Assembly (NCBI GenBank): GCA_046349435.1
Contig: JAXMCI010000013.1
Location: forward strand, 127,946-191,945
Direction: 5' to 3'
From: JAXMCI01 sp046349435
GTDB taxonomy: Bacteria; Pseudomonadota; Alphaproteobacteria; Dongiales; Dongiaceae
DNA length: 64,000 bases
The notes beneath the pieces are model-generated. The model was not told where the DNA came from and did not search any database. It was given only the letters and a program-made list of their open reading frames with translations. This document shows, piece by piece, positions 44,968 through 53,256 of the stretch. Position 1 is the stretch's first letter. Each line of letters begins with the position of its first letter. Made by a program: the position numbers and the translations under genes.

Positions 44968-46467
44968 ATGGCCGTAACCCAGCGGCTGGACCTGCGGCAG
45001 AGCCAATCGCTCGTCATGACGCCGCAGCTCCAGCAGGCGATCAAGCTGCTGGAGCTGTCGAACGTCGAGCTCACCCAGTTCGTCGAGGAGCAGATCGAGG
45101 CCAATCCGCTGCTCGAGCGCGAGGAGGAGGGCGGCCGCGACGAGGGCGGGCGCGCCGACGGCGCGCCCGTGGAAGGGCCGCCCGAGGAACCGGGACCGCC
45201 GGCCGAGCCGCCGGCGCTGCTCGACACCGCCGCGGTCACCGCCGGCACGGTCGACAGCCCCGACGCCGCCCCGTCCGACCCCGAATACGACAATCTCTGG
45301 CAGTCCGAGGGCGGCGGCTTCGAGCGCGGCGGCGGCCGCAGCGATTTCGGCGAGGACGAGCGCAGCCTCGAGGAGACCCTGAGCCGCCCGGTCGATCTGC
45401 GCGAGCACCTGCTGGAGCAGATCCGCCTCGACATCCCCGGCGCGGCCGAGCGCGGCATCGCCGTGCAGCTGCTCGAGATGCTCGACGAGGCGGGCTATCT
45501 GCGCGGCGACCTGGTCGAGCTGGCGGCCCGGCTCGGTTGCCCGCCGGGCGCCGTCGAGGCCGTGCTCGCCAAGCTGCAGCGCCTCGACCCGCCCGGGCTC
45601 TTCGCCCGCAGCCTGGCCGAGTGCCTGGCGATCCAGCTGCGCGATCGCGACCGGCTCGACCCCGCCATGCAGGCGCTGCTCGACAATCTCGAGCTGCTGG
45701 CCAGCCGCGACCGCGCGCAGCTGATGCGGCGCTGCGGCGTCGACGCCGAGGACCTCGCCGAGATGATCGCCGAGATCCGCGCGCTCGACCCCAAGCCGGC
45801 GCTCGCCTTCGAGGTCAACATCGCGACGCCGGCCGTGCCGGACATCCTGATGCATCGCCGGCCCGACGGCAGCTGGCAGCTCGAGCTCAACCCGGAGACG
45901 CTGCCCCGCGTCCTGGTCAACCAGAGCTACGTCGCCCGGGTGTCCAAGACCGGCGACCGCAGCACGCGCGACTTCGTGACCGAGCGGCTGGCCTCGGCCA
46001 ACTGGCTGGTCAAGTCGCTGCATCAGCGCGCCACCACCATCCTCAAGGTGGCGAGCGAGATCGTCCGCCAGCAGGAGGGCTTCTTCCAGCACGGCGTCGC
46101 CCATCTCCGGCCGCTGATCCGGCGCGACATCGCCACCGCCATCGGCATGCACGAGAGCACGGTGAGCCGGGTCACCACCAACAAGTACCTGGCCTCGCCG
46201 CGCGGCCTCTTCGAGCTGCGCTATTTCTTCGGCGCGGCGATCGCCGGCTCCGGCGGCGAGCAGCATGCCGCCGAGGCGGTGCGGCTGCGCATCCGCAAGC
46301 TGATCGAGGCGGAGACGGCCGACGGGGTCCTGTCCGACGACACCCTGGTCGCCATGCTGCGCCAGGACGGCATCGACATCGCGCGGCGGACCGTCGCCAA
46401 GTACCGCGAATCGATGCGCATTCCCTCCTCGGTGCAGCGCCGGCGCGAGAGAGGGCTGGAGCCGTGA
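44968..46467 (+). CDS. rpoN: RNA polymerase sigma-54 factor
   Basis: 499 residues. Gln/Leu-rich region I (LRQSQSLVMTPQLQQAIKLLE), acidic Glu/Gly/Pro-rich region II (about 50-130), core-binding region, DNA-binding helix-turn-helix (TAIGMHESTVSRVTTNKYLASPRG) and the RpoN box (ARRTVAKYRE). Directs transcription of nitrogen and other regulons with AAA+ activators. In the lptB-rpoN-hpf-ptsN order typical of Proteobacteria. Confidence 0.97.
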   Translation: MAVTQRLDLRQSQSLVMTPQLQQAIKLLELSNVELTQFVEEQIEANPLLEREEEGGRDEGGRADGAPVEGPPEEPGPPAEPPALLDTAAVTAGTVDSPDAAPSDPEYDNLWQSEGGGFERGGGRSDFGEDERSLEETLSRPVDLREHLLEQIRLDIPGAAERGIAVQLLEMLDEAGYLRGDLVELAARLGCPPGAVEAVLAKLQRLDPPGLFARSLAECLAIQLRDRDRLDPAMQALLDNLELLASRDRAQLMRRCGVDAEDLAEMIAEIRALDPKPALAFEVNIATPAVPDILMHRRPDGSWQLELNPETLPRVLVNQSYVARVSKTGDRSTRDFVTERLASANWLVKSLHQRATTILKVASEIVRQQEGFFQHGVAHLRPLIRRDIATAIGMHESTVSRVTTNKYLASPRGLFELRYFFGAAIAGSGGEQHAAEAVRLRIRKLIEAETADGVLSDDTLVAMLRQDGIDIARRTVAKYRESMRIPSSVQRRRERGLEP

Positions 46468-46493
46468 GGCCGTGCCCCCGCCGCGACCCTTGG

Positions 46494-46522
46494 TTGACTC
46501 CGGCAGGCGCCCTCCGTATGGT
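46494..46522 (+). promoter_or_regulatory. sigma-70-type promoter for hpf-ptsN
   Basis: TTGACT (46494-46499), 17-bp spacer, TATGGT (46517-46522), about 70 bp upstream of the hpf ATG. Allows hpf and ptsN expression independent of rpoN readthrough. Confidence 0.65.
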
Positions 46523-46597
46523 CGCCGCCTTCCGCCGGACCGGGCCGGCCCATCGAGGGCCCGCCCGGCGTCACCGCTTTTCTGGAATCGATCCCGC

Positions 46598-47185
46598 ATG
46601 CAGCTGACGGTCAAGGGAAAGCAGCTCGAGGTGGGCGAGGCCCTGCGCGGCCACGTGGCCGACAGCCTGGCCGCCGTCCTCGACAAGTATTTCGGCGACG
46701 CCATCGAGGCGACCGTGATCCTGTCGCGCGAAGCCCACCTCTACCGGGCGCACATCTCGGCCCATATCGGGCGCGGCATCCACGCCGAGGGCGCCGCCGC
46801 GGCCGACGCCCCCTACCCCGCCTTCGACGCCGCCGCCGGCCATCTCGCCAAGCGGCTGCGCCGGCACAAGCGATGGCTGCGCGATCATCATCACCGCCAG
46901 CCGGTTGAAACCGAGCCCGCCCAGCAATACGTCCTGGCGGTGCCGGAGGAGAATGCGGCGGAGGATGCGGCGGCGGCGGTGCCGGACGGCGCGCCGGCGG
47001 TCATCGCCGAGATGACGGCCGAGGTGCCGACGCTGTCGGTCAGCGAGGCGGTGCTCCGGCTCGACCTCGCCGACAGCCCCGCCCTGCTGTTCCGCAACCG
47101 GGCGCATGGCGGGCTGAACATGGTCTATCGCCGGCCGGACGGGAATGTCGGCTGGGTGGATCCCCGGGGGAACCGCCCGAGCTGA
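46598..47185 (+). CDS. hpf: ribosome hibernation promoting factor, long form
   Basis: 195 residues. N-terminal HPF domain (LTVKGKQLEVGEALRGHVADSLAAVLDKYF, YRAHISAHIGRG); acidic linker about 110-135; C-terminal dimerisation domain (SVSEAVLRLDLADSPALLFRNRAHGGLNMVYRRPDGNVGWVDP) that drives 100S ribosome formation. ATG 46598 is the only start placing the domain at the N terminus. Follows rpoN and precedes ptsN by 26 bp. Confidence 0.93.
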   Translation: MQLTVKGKQLEVGEALRGHVADSLAAVLDKYFGDAIEATVILSREAHLYRAHISAHIGRGIHAEGAAAADAPYPAFDAAAGHLAKRLRRHKRWLRDHHHRQPVETEPAQQYVLAVPEENAAEDAAAAVPDGAPAVIAEMTAEVPTLSVSEAVLRLDLADSPALLFRNRAHGGLNMVYRRPDGNVGWVDPRGNRPS

Positions 47186-47211
47186 CGCCCGGTTCTTTGG
47201 TGAGGGTCATC

Positions 47212-47676
47212 ATGGAAATCGACGAACTGCTGGCACCCGGCAGCGTGGTTGCCCGGTTGCGGGTGACCAGCAAGAAGCAGGCGCTGCAGGAGCTGGCCCG
47301 CCGGGCTGCCGACGTCACCGGCCTGCACGAGCGGTCGATCTTCGAGGTGCTGCTCGAGCGCGAGCGGCTCGGCACCACGGGGGTCGGCAACGGCATCGCC
47401 ATCCCGCACGGCAAGCTGCCCGGCCTGACCCGGCTCTACGGCCTGTTCGCCCGTCTCGATCACCCCGTCGACTTCGATTCGATCGACGAGCATCCCGTCG
47501 ACCTGATCTTCCTGCTGCTGGCGCCGGAAGCGGCCGGCGCCGACCACCTCAAGGCGCTCGCCCGGGTGTCGCGGCTGCTGCGCGACCGCAACAGGTGCGA
47601 GAAGCTGCGCGGCACCGACCACCCGGACGCGCTCTACGCGCTGCTGACGGAGCGGGCCACCAGCCACGCCGCCTGA
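47212..47676 (+). CDS. ptsN: PTS IIA-like nitrogen regulatory protein PtsN
   Basis: 154 residues of EIIA-Ntr type. Phosphorylatable His66 in IAIPHGKLPG; the flanking TSKKQALQELARRAA and DFDSIDEHPVDLIFLLLAPE blocks are conserved. Last component of the nitrogen PTS phosphorelay, regulating K+ and nitrogen physiology. ATG at 47212 preferred over 47197 (GAGGG upstream). Followed by a strong terminator hairpin. Confidence 0.95.
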   Translation: MEIDELLAPGSVVARLRVTSKKQALQELARRAADVTGLHERSIFEVLLERERLGTTGVGNGIAIPHGKLPGLTRLYGLFARLDHPVDFDSIDEHPVDLIFLLLAPEAAGADHLKALARVSRLLRDRNRCEKLRGTDHPDALYALLTERATSHAA

Positions 47677-47713
47677 GAGCGGCCGGCCTCACCTCGAGGC
47701 GACACATCGACGC

Positions 47714-47757
47714 GACAAGGGCCGCCGGAGCCGAAGCTCCGGCGGCCCTTGTCGTTC
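47714..47757. terminator. 17-bp-stem terminator after ptsN (bidirectional)
   Basis: Perfect inverted repeat of 17 bp, arm starting GACAAGGGCC at 47714 and ending GGCCCTTGTC at 47753, loop CCGAAG, then GTTC. Separates convergent ptsN and the DUF1150 gene. Its base matches the terminator after tRNA-Ala at 62050. Confidence 0.75.
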
Positions 47758-47807
47758 TCATCCCTTCCGTCGTCCCTCCGGCCGGACCCGCGGCCGGCCG
47801 GCGGACC

Positions 47808-48023
47808 TCAATGGACGCTGACCGGCTCGAGATCGTTCTGCCGGATGGTGGCGAAGGCCAGATCGCGCGTCGGCGCCATGCCGATCTCGGTGCCGTCGGC
47901 GGCGCAGATGACGAAGCCGGTGCGGCCTTCGGCGGTGACCGGGCGGACATAGGCCACGCCCTCCAGCCCGAGGCCGGCGAGGTCGCTCGGCGTCATCTGC
48001 CTGATTCGCTCGATGTCTTTCAT
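47808..48023 (-). CDS. DUF1150 family protein
   Basis: 71 residues: MKDIERIRQMTPSDLAGLGLEGVAYVRPV then GFVICAADGTEIGMAPTRDLAFATIRQNDLEPVSVH, a match to the alphaproteobacterial DUF1150 family, usually encoded beside a small heat-shock protein. Function unknown. Lies 60 bp downstream of hsp20 on the same strand and so is probably under the same RpoH control. Confidence 0.88.
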   Translation of the reverse strand: MKDIERIRQMTPSDLAGLGLEGVAYVRPVTAEGRTGFVICAADGTEIGMAPTRDLAFATIRQNDLEPVSVH

Positions 48024-48083
48024 GTCCGACCCTCTCTTGCTGCCGCGGGCCCGTCCTTAAAGGCTGCCGCGAGCTCAGCCCTC

Positions 48084-48557
48084 TCAGCTCTGGCCCTGGC
48101 TCTGGCTCTGGCTCTGGCCCTCGGGCCTGATCGTGGCGGCCGGCCTGGCGCCGCCCTTGATGGAAATGGTCTGCACCTTGCTCTCCGGCCGCGGCCGGCG
48201 CAGCTCGATGGTCAGCAGCCCGTTGTCGAGCAGCGCCCCGGTGACCTCGATGCCCTCGGCCAGCACGAAGCTGCGCTGGAACTGGCGGGCGGCGATGCCG
48301 CGATGGAGGTAGATGCGGCTCTCGTCCTCGGCCTGGCGGCCGCGCACGACCAGCTGGTTGTCCTCCAGCTTGACCTCGAGATCCTCGATCGCGAAACCGG
48401 CGACGGCGAGGATGATGCGCAGCGAATCCTCGCCGACCTGCTCGATGTTGTAGGGCGGATAGCCCTCGCCGGAGTTCTTGGCGATGCGGTCGAGCGTCCG
48501 CTCGAACTGCTCGAAGCCGAGCAGCAGCGGGCTGTTGAAGAGGGAAAGGCGGGACAT
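48084..48557 (-). CDS. small heat-shock protein, Hsp20/IbpA family
   Basis: 157 residues. N terminus SRLSLFNSPLLLGFEQFERTLDRI; alpha-crystallin core at about residues 35-130 (GYPPYNIEQVGEDSLRIILAVAGF; EVKLEDNQLVVRGRQ; YLHRGIAARQFQRSFVLAEGIEVTGALLDNGLLTIEL). Ends in a Gln/Ser repeat tail (GQSQSQSQGQS) encoded by a six-base CTCTGG repeat. ATP-independent holdase binding unfolding proteins. Upstream lies an RpoH-type promoter and a hairpin that pairs with the Shine-Dalgarno region. Confidence 0.94.
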   Translation of the reverse strand: MSRLSLFNSPLLLGFEQFERTLDRIAKNSGEGYPPYNIEQVGEDSLRIILAVAGFAIEDLEVKLEDNQLVVRGRQAEDESRIYLHRGIAARQFQRSFVLAEGIEVTGALLDNGLLTIELRRPRPESKVQTISIKGGARPAATIRPEGQSQSQSQGQS

Positions 48558-48564
48558 GGCTTGA

Positions 48565-48584
48565 GCTCCTCCTGGCGAGCGAGC
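48565..48584 (-). promoter_or_regulatory. ROSE-like hairpin over the hsp20 ribosome-binding site (candidate RNA thermometer)
   Basis: In the mRNA GCUC-G-CUC pairs with GAG-GAGC, leaving one bulged G and loop GCCAG. The 3' arm is the Shine-Dalgarno AGGAGGAG, and the 5' arm contains UCGCU, the UYGCU element of ROSE thermometers. Lies 7-27 nt before the ATG. Confidence 0.5.
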
Positions 48585-48661
48585 CGTCTCTGTCGCACCC
48601 CGAAGTCCTGGCCGACCGGCCCTCCGGGCGGGCGGCCCGGTGCGGCACCGCCCAAAAGGTT

Positions 48662-48689
48662 AAATAGGGGCGGCAGGGCGACGGTCAAG
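48662..48689 (-). promoter_or_regulatory. RpoH (heat-shock sigma-32) promoter for hsp20
   Basis: On the minus strand CTTG (48689-48686), 17-bp spacer, CCTATTT (48668-48662). This fits the alphaproteobacterial RpoH consensus CTTG-N17-CYTATNT exactly. It predicts a leader of about 100 nt before the hsp20 ATG. Confidence 0.8.
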
Positions 48690-48747
48690 ATGCCCTGCCG
48701 CCGCCCCGCCATCCCCCTCGGCGCTATCCCGGCGACCCTGCCGGCGC

Positions 48748-48999
48748 TCAGGCCCGGCGCAGCAGCCGGAGCCCGAGCAGCAGCACCAGCGCGCCGACGA
48801 TGGCGATGCCGATGCTCCTGAGATCGAGGCCGTTGACCCCGCCCCAGCCGAGCTGGTTGCCGATGAAGCCGCCGATCACGGCACCGACGATGCCGATCAG
48901 GATGGTGACGATGAAGCCGCCCGGGTCGTTTCCCGGCATCAGCAGCTTGGCAATGGCCCCGGCGATCAGCCCGAGCACGATCCACGCAATGATTCCCAT
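48748..48999 (-). CDS. GlsB/YeaQ/YmgE family stress-response membrane protein
   Basis: 83 residues: MGIIAWIVLGLIAGAIAKLLMPGNDPGGFIVTILIGIVGAVIGGFIG..., three membrane segments with the family's PGNDPGG loop. Transglycosylase-associated (YeaQ-like) small inner-membrane protein seen in general stress regulons. Start at 48999 with AGGAGA upstream; the frame is open further 5' but that part is not family-like. Downstream hsp20 begins about 190 bp later. Confidence 0.92.
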   Translation of the reverse strand: MGIIAWIVLGLIAGAIAKLLMPGNDPGGFIVTILIGIVGAVIGGFIGNQLGWGGVNGLDLRSIGIAIVGALVLLLGLRLLRRA

Positions 49000-49137
49000 C
49001 GAGTTCTCCTGGGTTGCGAGCCGGATCATAGCGCGGGCCGCGCCACGGCGAAGAAAACCGTAACGCACCCGGCGGATCCCCTGCTATGTCATCATGCCCA
49101 TCGAACGAGGTCGGCAGAAGCTCCGGGTTTCCGAGGG

Positions 49138-49368
49138 ATGCCGCGCACCGAGTATTATGTCCTCCAGGACGGCCCAGACTGGAAGATCCGTCATGAGGGG
49201 CGGGATTATCCCTATCCGACGCGGGAGGCGGCCCTGCAGGCGGCGATCTACACCGCCTATGGCTCCGGCCGGCTCGGCTGGGAGGCGGAGGTGCTGATCC
49301 AGGGGCCGGACGGCGGCTGGCAGCGCCAGTGGACCTACGGCCGCGACCCCTACCCGCCGAAGGGCTGA
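49138..49368 (+). CDS. DUF2188-like small protein
   Basis: 76 residues: YYVLQDGPDWKIRHEGRDYPYPTREAALQAAIYTAYGSG... resembles the DUF2188 fold (short beta-beta-alpha protein with the pattern of a query residue followed by an aligned A/A block). No other feature. Convergent with the response regulator, 1 bp between the stops. Function unknown. Confidence 0.65.
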   Translation: MPRTEYYVLQDGPDWKIRHEGRDYPYPTREAALQAAIYTAYGSGRLGWEAEVLIQGPDGGWQRQWTYGRDPYPPKG

Positions 49369-49369
49369 C

Positions 49370-49750
49370 TCACCCCGCGGGCGGCGGCTCGCCGAGCGCC
49401 GCGGCCACGGCGCGCAGCACGGCGGCGATGCGGAAGGGCTTGCGCAGGAACCCGGCCGGGCGCAGCGGCCGGCAGGCGGCGAGGACCGCCGTCTCCGGCA
49501 GCGAGCTCATCATCACCACCGGCACCCCGGCCAGCGCCGGCTCGGCCGCCAGCGCACGGAGCAGCCCCGGGCCGTCCAGCACCGGCATCATGAAGTCGGC
49601 CAGCACCAGCTCGGGCGGCGCCTCGCGCGCCCGCTCCAGCCCCTGCCGCCCGTCCAGCGCCATCCGCGCCGCGTAGCCGGCATCGCTCAGGATCTCCTGC
49701 AGCACGTCGGCGATCCCGAACTCGTCGTCGACCACCAGGATCGATCTCAC
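49370..49750 (-). CDS. response regulator, single receiver domain
   Basis: 126 residues from GTG 49750, overlapping the KaiC-like stop by 4 nt. Receiver motifs: VVDDE, LVLADFMMPVLDGPGLL with the phospho-acceptor Asp, VVMMSS, and LRKPF with the conserved Lys. No output domain. Last gene of the three-gene histidine kinase-KaiC-response regulator operon, so it probably receives phosphate from that kinase. Confidence 0.92.
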   Translation of the reverse strand: MRSILVVDDEFGIADVLQEILSDAGYAARMALDGRQGLERAREAPPELVLADFMMPVLDGPGLLRALAAEPALAGVPVVMMSSLPETAVLAACRPLRPAGFLRKPFRIAAVLRAVAAALGEPPPAG

Positions 49751-51246
49751 GGGCCCTCCCCGGACCACGCCCGGCCGGCCAGCGCGGCGACCACCGCCTC
49801 GGCCCGGGCCGGATCCGGGTCGACGACGATCCCCCGGCCGGTGATGTCGAAGATGCGGAGCCGGTGGTCGGCGGCGCTGTCGCGCACCTTCAGCACCGAG
49901 ACCAGCCGGTAGAGCAGCGAGCGCAGCTCGACATAGCGCAACAGCACGATGTTCTCGGCGATGCTCGACAGCCCGCCCACCGCCCCGTCGTCGGGCGCCA
50001 GCCGCTCGGCGGGCGAGAAGCTGACCGCCGTCTCCCGGGTGTAGATCGTGGTGACGTGGCGGGCCCGCAGCTCGTTGCTGAGCGCCGTGAAGACCGCCGG
50101 CAGCCGGGGCGGCTCGACCGCCAGCCGCTCCAGCCCGTTCATCCCGTCGATCACCAGCCGCCGGACGCGGCGGCGCTCGACCTCGGCCAGCAGCCTGGCG
50201 CAGATCTCGTCCAGCATGCCCTCCGTGGCGGGCTGCCAGGCGAGGGCCACCGGCCCGCTCTCCCCGAAGCCGACGAGGCCGAGCGTCGCGGCCTTGACGC
50301 GGATCGCCGGCGGCGGCTCGTAGAAGCCGAAATAGAGGCTGGGCTCGTCCTCGCCGGCGCCGGCGAGGAACTGCAGGCAGAGCGTCGTCTTGCCGCTGCC
50401 GGGCGGCCCGAGCAGCACGGTCGAGGAGTTGCGCGGCAGGCCGCCGCAGAGCATCGCGTCGATGCTCGCCACGCCGATCGAGAGGCGGCTGTCGTCGACC
50501 CAGGCCTGCAGCGTGGGAGCGGCGAACTGCGCCTCGATGCGGGGATGGACGGCGAGCCCGGCATCGCTGATGGTGCAGCCGTGCCGGCCGGCGAGATAGC
50601 CGGCGCCGCGCCGCTTGAGGACCTGCAGGTCGCGCTGCGCCTGCCAGCCATAGGGCTGGTTGCGCAGCTCGATGACCGCGTCGACCATGGTGAGCTCGGC
50701 GGTCCGCGCCCGGCCGCCGGAGGTCAGCAGGAAGATCGCGCAGTCGGCCAGCCCGGCGCGGACCTGCAGCTCCTGGATGAACTTCTTGACGTCGATGTCG
50801 CTGCCGCCGCGGTGGGCCGCCGAGACCAGCCCGTCGAGTACCAGCAGCGTGGCCCGGTGCGCCGCCATCTCCCGCCGCAGCAGGTCGAGCAGCCCGGGCA
50901 GCCCGTCGCGCTCCAGCGTGCCGAGCGCGCTGATGTAGTAGACCCCGCCCGGGATCAGCCCGGCGTCGAAGAAGCCGAGCTCGCCGATGTGGCTGAGCAT
51001 GCGGGCATGACTCTCGGCCAGCAGGGTGACGAACAGCGCCCGCCCGCCGGCCCGGGCATGGTTGAAGCAGAGCTGATTGCCGAGGATCGTCTTGCCGGCG
51101 CCGGGCTCGCCGAGCACGAGATGGATGCCGCCGGCGAGGTAGCCGCCCCGCAGCACGATGTCGAGCCCGCCGATGCCGGTCGGGTGACGGGCCAGCGGCG
51201 GCGGCAGGGCGGGATCGGAGCGGGGCGGGGCGGAGGGGTTGCTCAT
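49747..51246 (-). CDS. KaiC-like tandem RecA-type ATPase
   Basis: 499 residues with two RecA/KaiC domains. Domain 1: Walker A GEPGAGKTILGNQ near residue 48 and Walker B LLVLDGLVS. Domain 2: GPPGSGKTTLCLQF near residue 285 and RLVIDGMNGLE. Related to cyanobacterial KaiC but with no kaiA or kaiB nearby. Start ATG overlaps the kinase stop and its own stop overlaps the response regulator GTG. Likely a signal-linked ATPase in a phosphorelay rather than a complete clock (inference). Confidence 0.9.
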   Translation of the reverse strand: MSNPSAPPRSDPALPPPLARHPTGIGGLDIVLRGGYLAGGIHLVLGEPGAGKTILGNQLCFNHARAGGRALFVTLLAESHARMLSHIGELGFFDAGLIPGGVYYISALGTLERDGLPGLLDLLRREMAAHRATLLVLDGLVSAAHRGGSDIDVKKFIQELQVRAGLADCAIFLLTSGGRARTAELTMVDAVIELRNQPYGWQAQRDLQVLKRRGAGYLAGRHGCTISDAGLAVHPRIEAQFAAPTLQAWVDDSRLSIGVASIDAMLCGGLPRNSSTVLLGPPGSGKTTLCLQFLAGAGEDEPSLYFGFYEPPPAIRVKAATLGLVGFGESGPVALAWQPATEGMLDEICARLLAEVERRRVRRLVIDGMNGLERLAVEPPRLPAVFTALSNELRARHVTTIYTRETAVSFSPAERLAPDDGAVGGLSSIAENIVLLRYVELRSLLYRLVSVLKVRDSAADHRLRIFDITGRGIVVDPDPARAEAVVAALAGRAWSGEGP

Positions 51247-52046
51247 GGGGCTCGCTGGTCGACGCAGAGGGGCAGCAGGACGGTGAAGGTCGAGCCCTCG
51301 CCGATCCGGCTCTCGATGCTGATCTCGCCGCCGATCGCCTCGACCAGGCGGCCGACGACCCAGAGGCCGATGCCGAAGCCGCTGCGCTGCTCGCGCGAGA
51401 CCGCCCGCTCGAAGCGCTCGAAGATGCGCGCCCGATCGGCGGCGCTGATGCCGATGCCGTGGTCGCGGACGGCCAGCCGGGCGCGGCTCCCCTCCGCCGC
51501 GAGCGTCAGCTCGATCGGCCGGGCGGCGCCATACTTGATTGCGTTGGTCAGCAGGTTCTCCAGGATCTGCTCGACCGCCAGCCGGTCGGTGACCGCGGTC
51601 AGCCCGGCGGCCACGGACAGGCGCAGCTCGCAGCGCGCCCGGTCGGCCAGCAGGGCGAGGCCGCCCGCCACCTCGCGCACCAGCTGGGCGAGGTCGATGC
51701 CGGCCGGCTCCGGCACGAACCGGCCCGAGGTCAGCCGCGAGACGTCGAGCAGGATGGTGGCGCGCCGGATGAAGCGCTCGACGATCAGCTCCAGCCGCTC
51801 GAGCGTCAGCGCCAGCCGCTCCGGCGGCAGCCGCGCCGCGTGGCGCCGCAGCGCCTGGATCTGCATCAGCAGCGGCGTCATCGGGTTGCGCAGCTCGTGC
51901 GCGGCGAGCGACAGGAACTGATCCCTGGCCGCGACCGCCTCCTCCAGCGCGCAGATGCGCGCCTGCAGCCGGCGACGCTCGCCCGCCCCGTCCGTCCCGT
52001 CCTTGCCGTCCTGGCTGTCCACCGCCGGCATGCCCTTCCTGGCCAT
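51243..52046 (-). CDS. sensor histidine kinase (HisKA, cytoplasmic)
   Basis: 267 residues from ATG 52046; the frame is open upstream to 52178. H-box LSLAAHELRNPMTPLL, N-box LLTNAIKYG, G1 RDHGIGIS, F/G2 SGFGIGLWVVGRL. No membrane helices and no recognised N-terminal sensor domain, only a coiled-coil-like stretch (RRRLQARICALEEAVAARDQF). It probably phosphorylates the receiver at 49370 and may be gated by the KaiC-like ATPase. First gene of a minus-strand operon coupled by ATGA. Confidence 0.92.
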   Translation of the reverse strand: MARKGMPAVDSQDGKDGTDGAGERRRLQARICALEEAVAARDQFLSLAAHELRNPMTPLLMQIQALRRHAARLPPERLALTLERLELIVERFIRRATILLDVSRLTSGRFVPEPAGIDLAQLVREVAGGLALLADRARCELRLSVAAGLTAVTDRLAVEQILENLLTNAIKYGAARPIELTLAAEGSRARLAVRDHGIGISAADRARIFERFERAVSREQRSGFGIGLWVVGRLVEAIGGEISIESRIGEGSTFTVLLPLCVDQRAP

Positions 52047-52158
52047 GTCGGGGCCGACACTGGCATAGCGCACCGGCCGGTTCAAGGCGGCCCGCCGCTC
52101 CCGGCTGCGGCCCCGCCTGGAGTCTCCGCCGCTATCTGGAATGAGTTGAATATATTCC

Positions 52159-52184
52159 GGAACGGCCTCGCAAAGCACGACGTT
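52159..52184 (+). promoter_or_regulatory. EcfG (general stress) promoter for manganese catalase
   Basis: GGAAC (52159-52163), 17-bp spacer, CGTT (52181-52184), matching the alphaproteobacterial EcfG consensus GGAAC-N16/17-CGTT. About 60 bp upstream of the catalase ATG. Confidence 0.8.
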
Positions 52185-52245
52185 GTGCGGTCATGGGGCT
52201 GTTCGAGCCCGCGCCTCCATGGCCATTCCCGAGGAGCAATCGTCG

Positions 52246-53145
52246 ATGTTCATGCACAACAAGAAGCTGATGTACACGGTCAGGGTCGCCGAGCCGAACC
52301 CGGCGCTGGCCACCCTGATGCTGGAGCAGTTCGGCGGGCCGCAGGGCGAGCTCGCCGCCGCCATGCGCTACTTCACCCAGGCGCTGGCCGAGAGCGATCC
52401 CGGCCGCAAGGACATGCTGCTCGACATCGCCACCGAGGAGCTGAGCCACCTCGAGGTGATCGGCAGCATCGTCAGCATGCTGGGCCGCGGCATCAAGGGC
52501 AAGCTGGCCGAAGGCCTCGAGGACGGCGAGCTGCTGGCCGAGATCACCCAGGGCGGCGAGAGCCACACGCTGTCGATCCTCTATGGCGCCGGCACGCCGC
52601 TGGTCAACTCGGCGGGGGTGCCCTGGACGGCGGCCTACATCGACACCATCGGCGACCCGACCTGCGACCTGCGCTCCAACATCGCCGCCGAGTCGCGCGC
52701 CAAGATCGTCTATGAGCGGCTGATCAACGTCACCGACGACCCCGGCATCAAGGACGCGCTCGGCTTCCTGATGACCCGCGAGGTGGCGCACCAGAAGTCG
52801 TTCGAGAAAGCGCTCTACGCGATCGAGCCGAACTTCCCGCCGGGCAAGCTGCCGGGCCTGCCCGACTTCGCCGACAAGTACTACGACATGTCGCAGGGCG
52901 ACGGCGGCGACGTCAGCGGGCCGTGGAACAGCGGCGCGCAGTGGGAGACGGTGAGCGACCGGGCGGAGCAGGCCGCCGTCGACGGCGGCGACGGCACCGC
53001 CTCGGTGATGCTCGACCGCGACGAGGAGCAGCTGCTGCAGGAGAACGCCGCCCGCACCGCGTCGCGCACCGACGTCGACCCGACCACCGGGGCCGATCTG
53101 GGAGCCGGCAACGGCGCCGGCGCGACCAAGCCGGCGGCGCGATAG
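52246..53145 (+). CDS. manganese-containing (non-heme) catalase
   Basis: 299 residues from ATG 52246 with GAGGAG upstream. The dinuclear Mn ligands are all present: E35, E65, H68 (EELSHLE), E149 (ESRAKIVYERL) and H182 (REVAHQKSF). C-terminal about 80 residues form a disordered Ala/Asp/Gly-rich tail. Decomposes hydrogen peroxide in the cytoplasm. An EcfG promoter lies just upstream, consistent with a general-stress role. Confidence 0.95.
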   Translation: MFMHNKKLMYTVRVAEPNPALATLMLEQFGGPQGELAAAMRYFTQALAESDPGRKDMLLDIATEELSHLEVIGSIVSMLGRGIKGKLAEGLEDGELLAEITQGGESHTLSILYGAGTPLVNSAGVPWTAAYIDTIGDPTCDLRSNIAAESRAKIVYERLINVTDDPGIKDALGFLMTREVAHQKSFEKALYAIEPNFPPGKLPGLPDFADKYYDMSQGDGGDVSGPWNSGAQWETVSDRAEQAAVDGGDGTASVMLDRDEEQLLQENAARTASRTDVDPTTGADLGAGNGAGATKPAAR

Positions 53146-53256
53146 CCTACCGCCGCCGCGCCGCGGCGGCCCGCGGCGGCAATGTCACGGCGCTGAAAGA
53201 CGGGCATGCTAGGCTGCGGTCGGGTTTTCCGACCACAGCCTGGCCGATCGCCGTCG

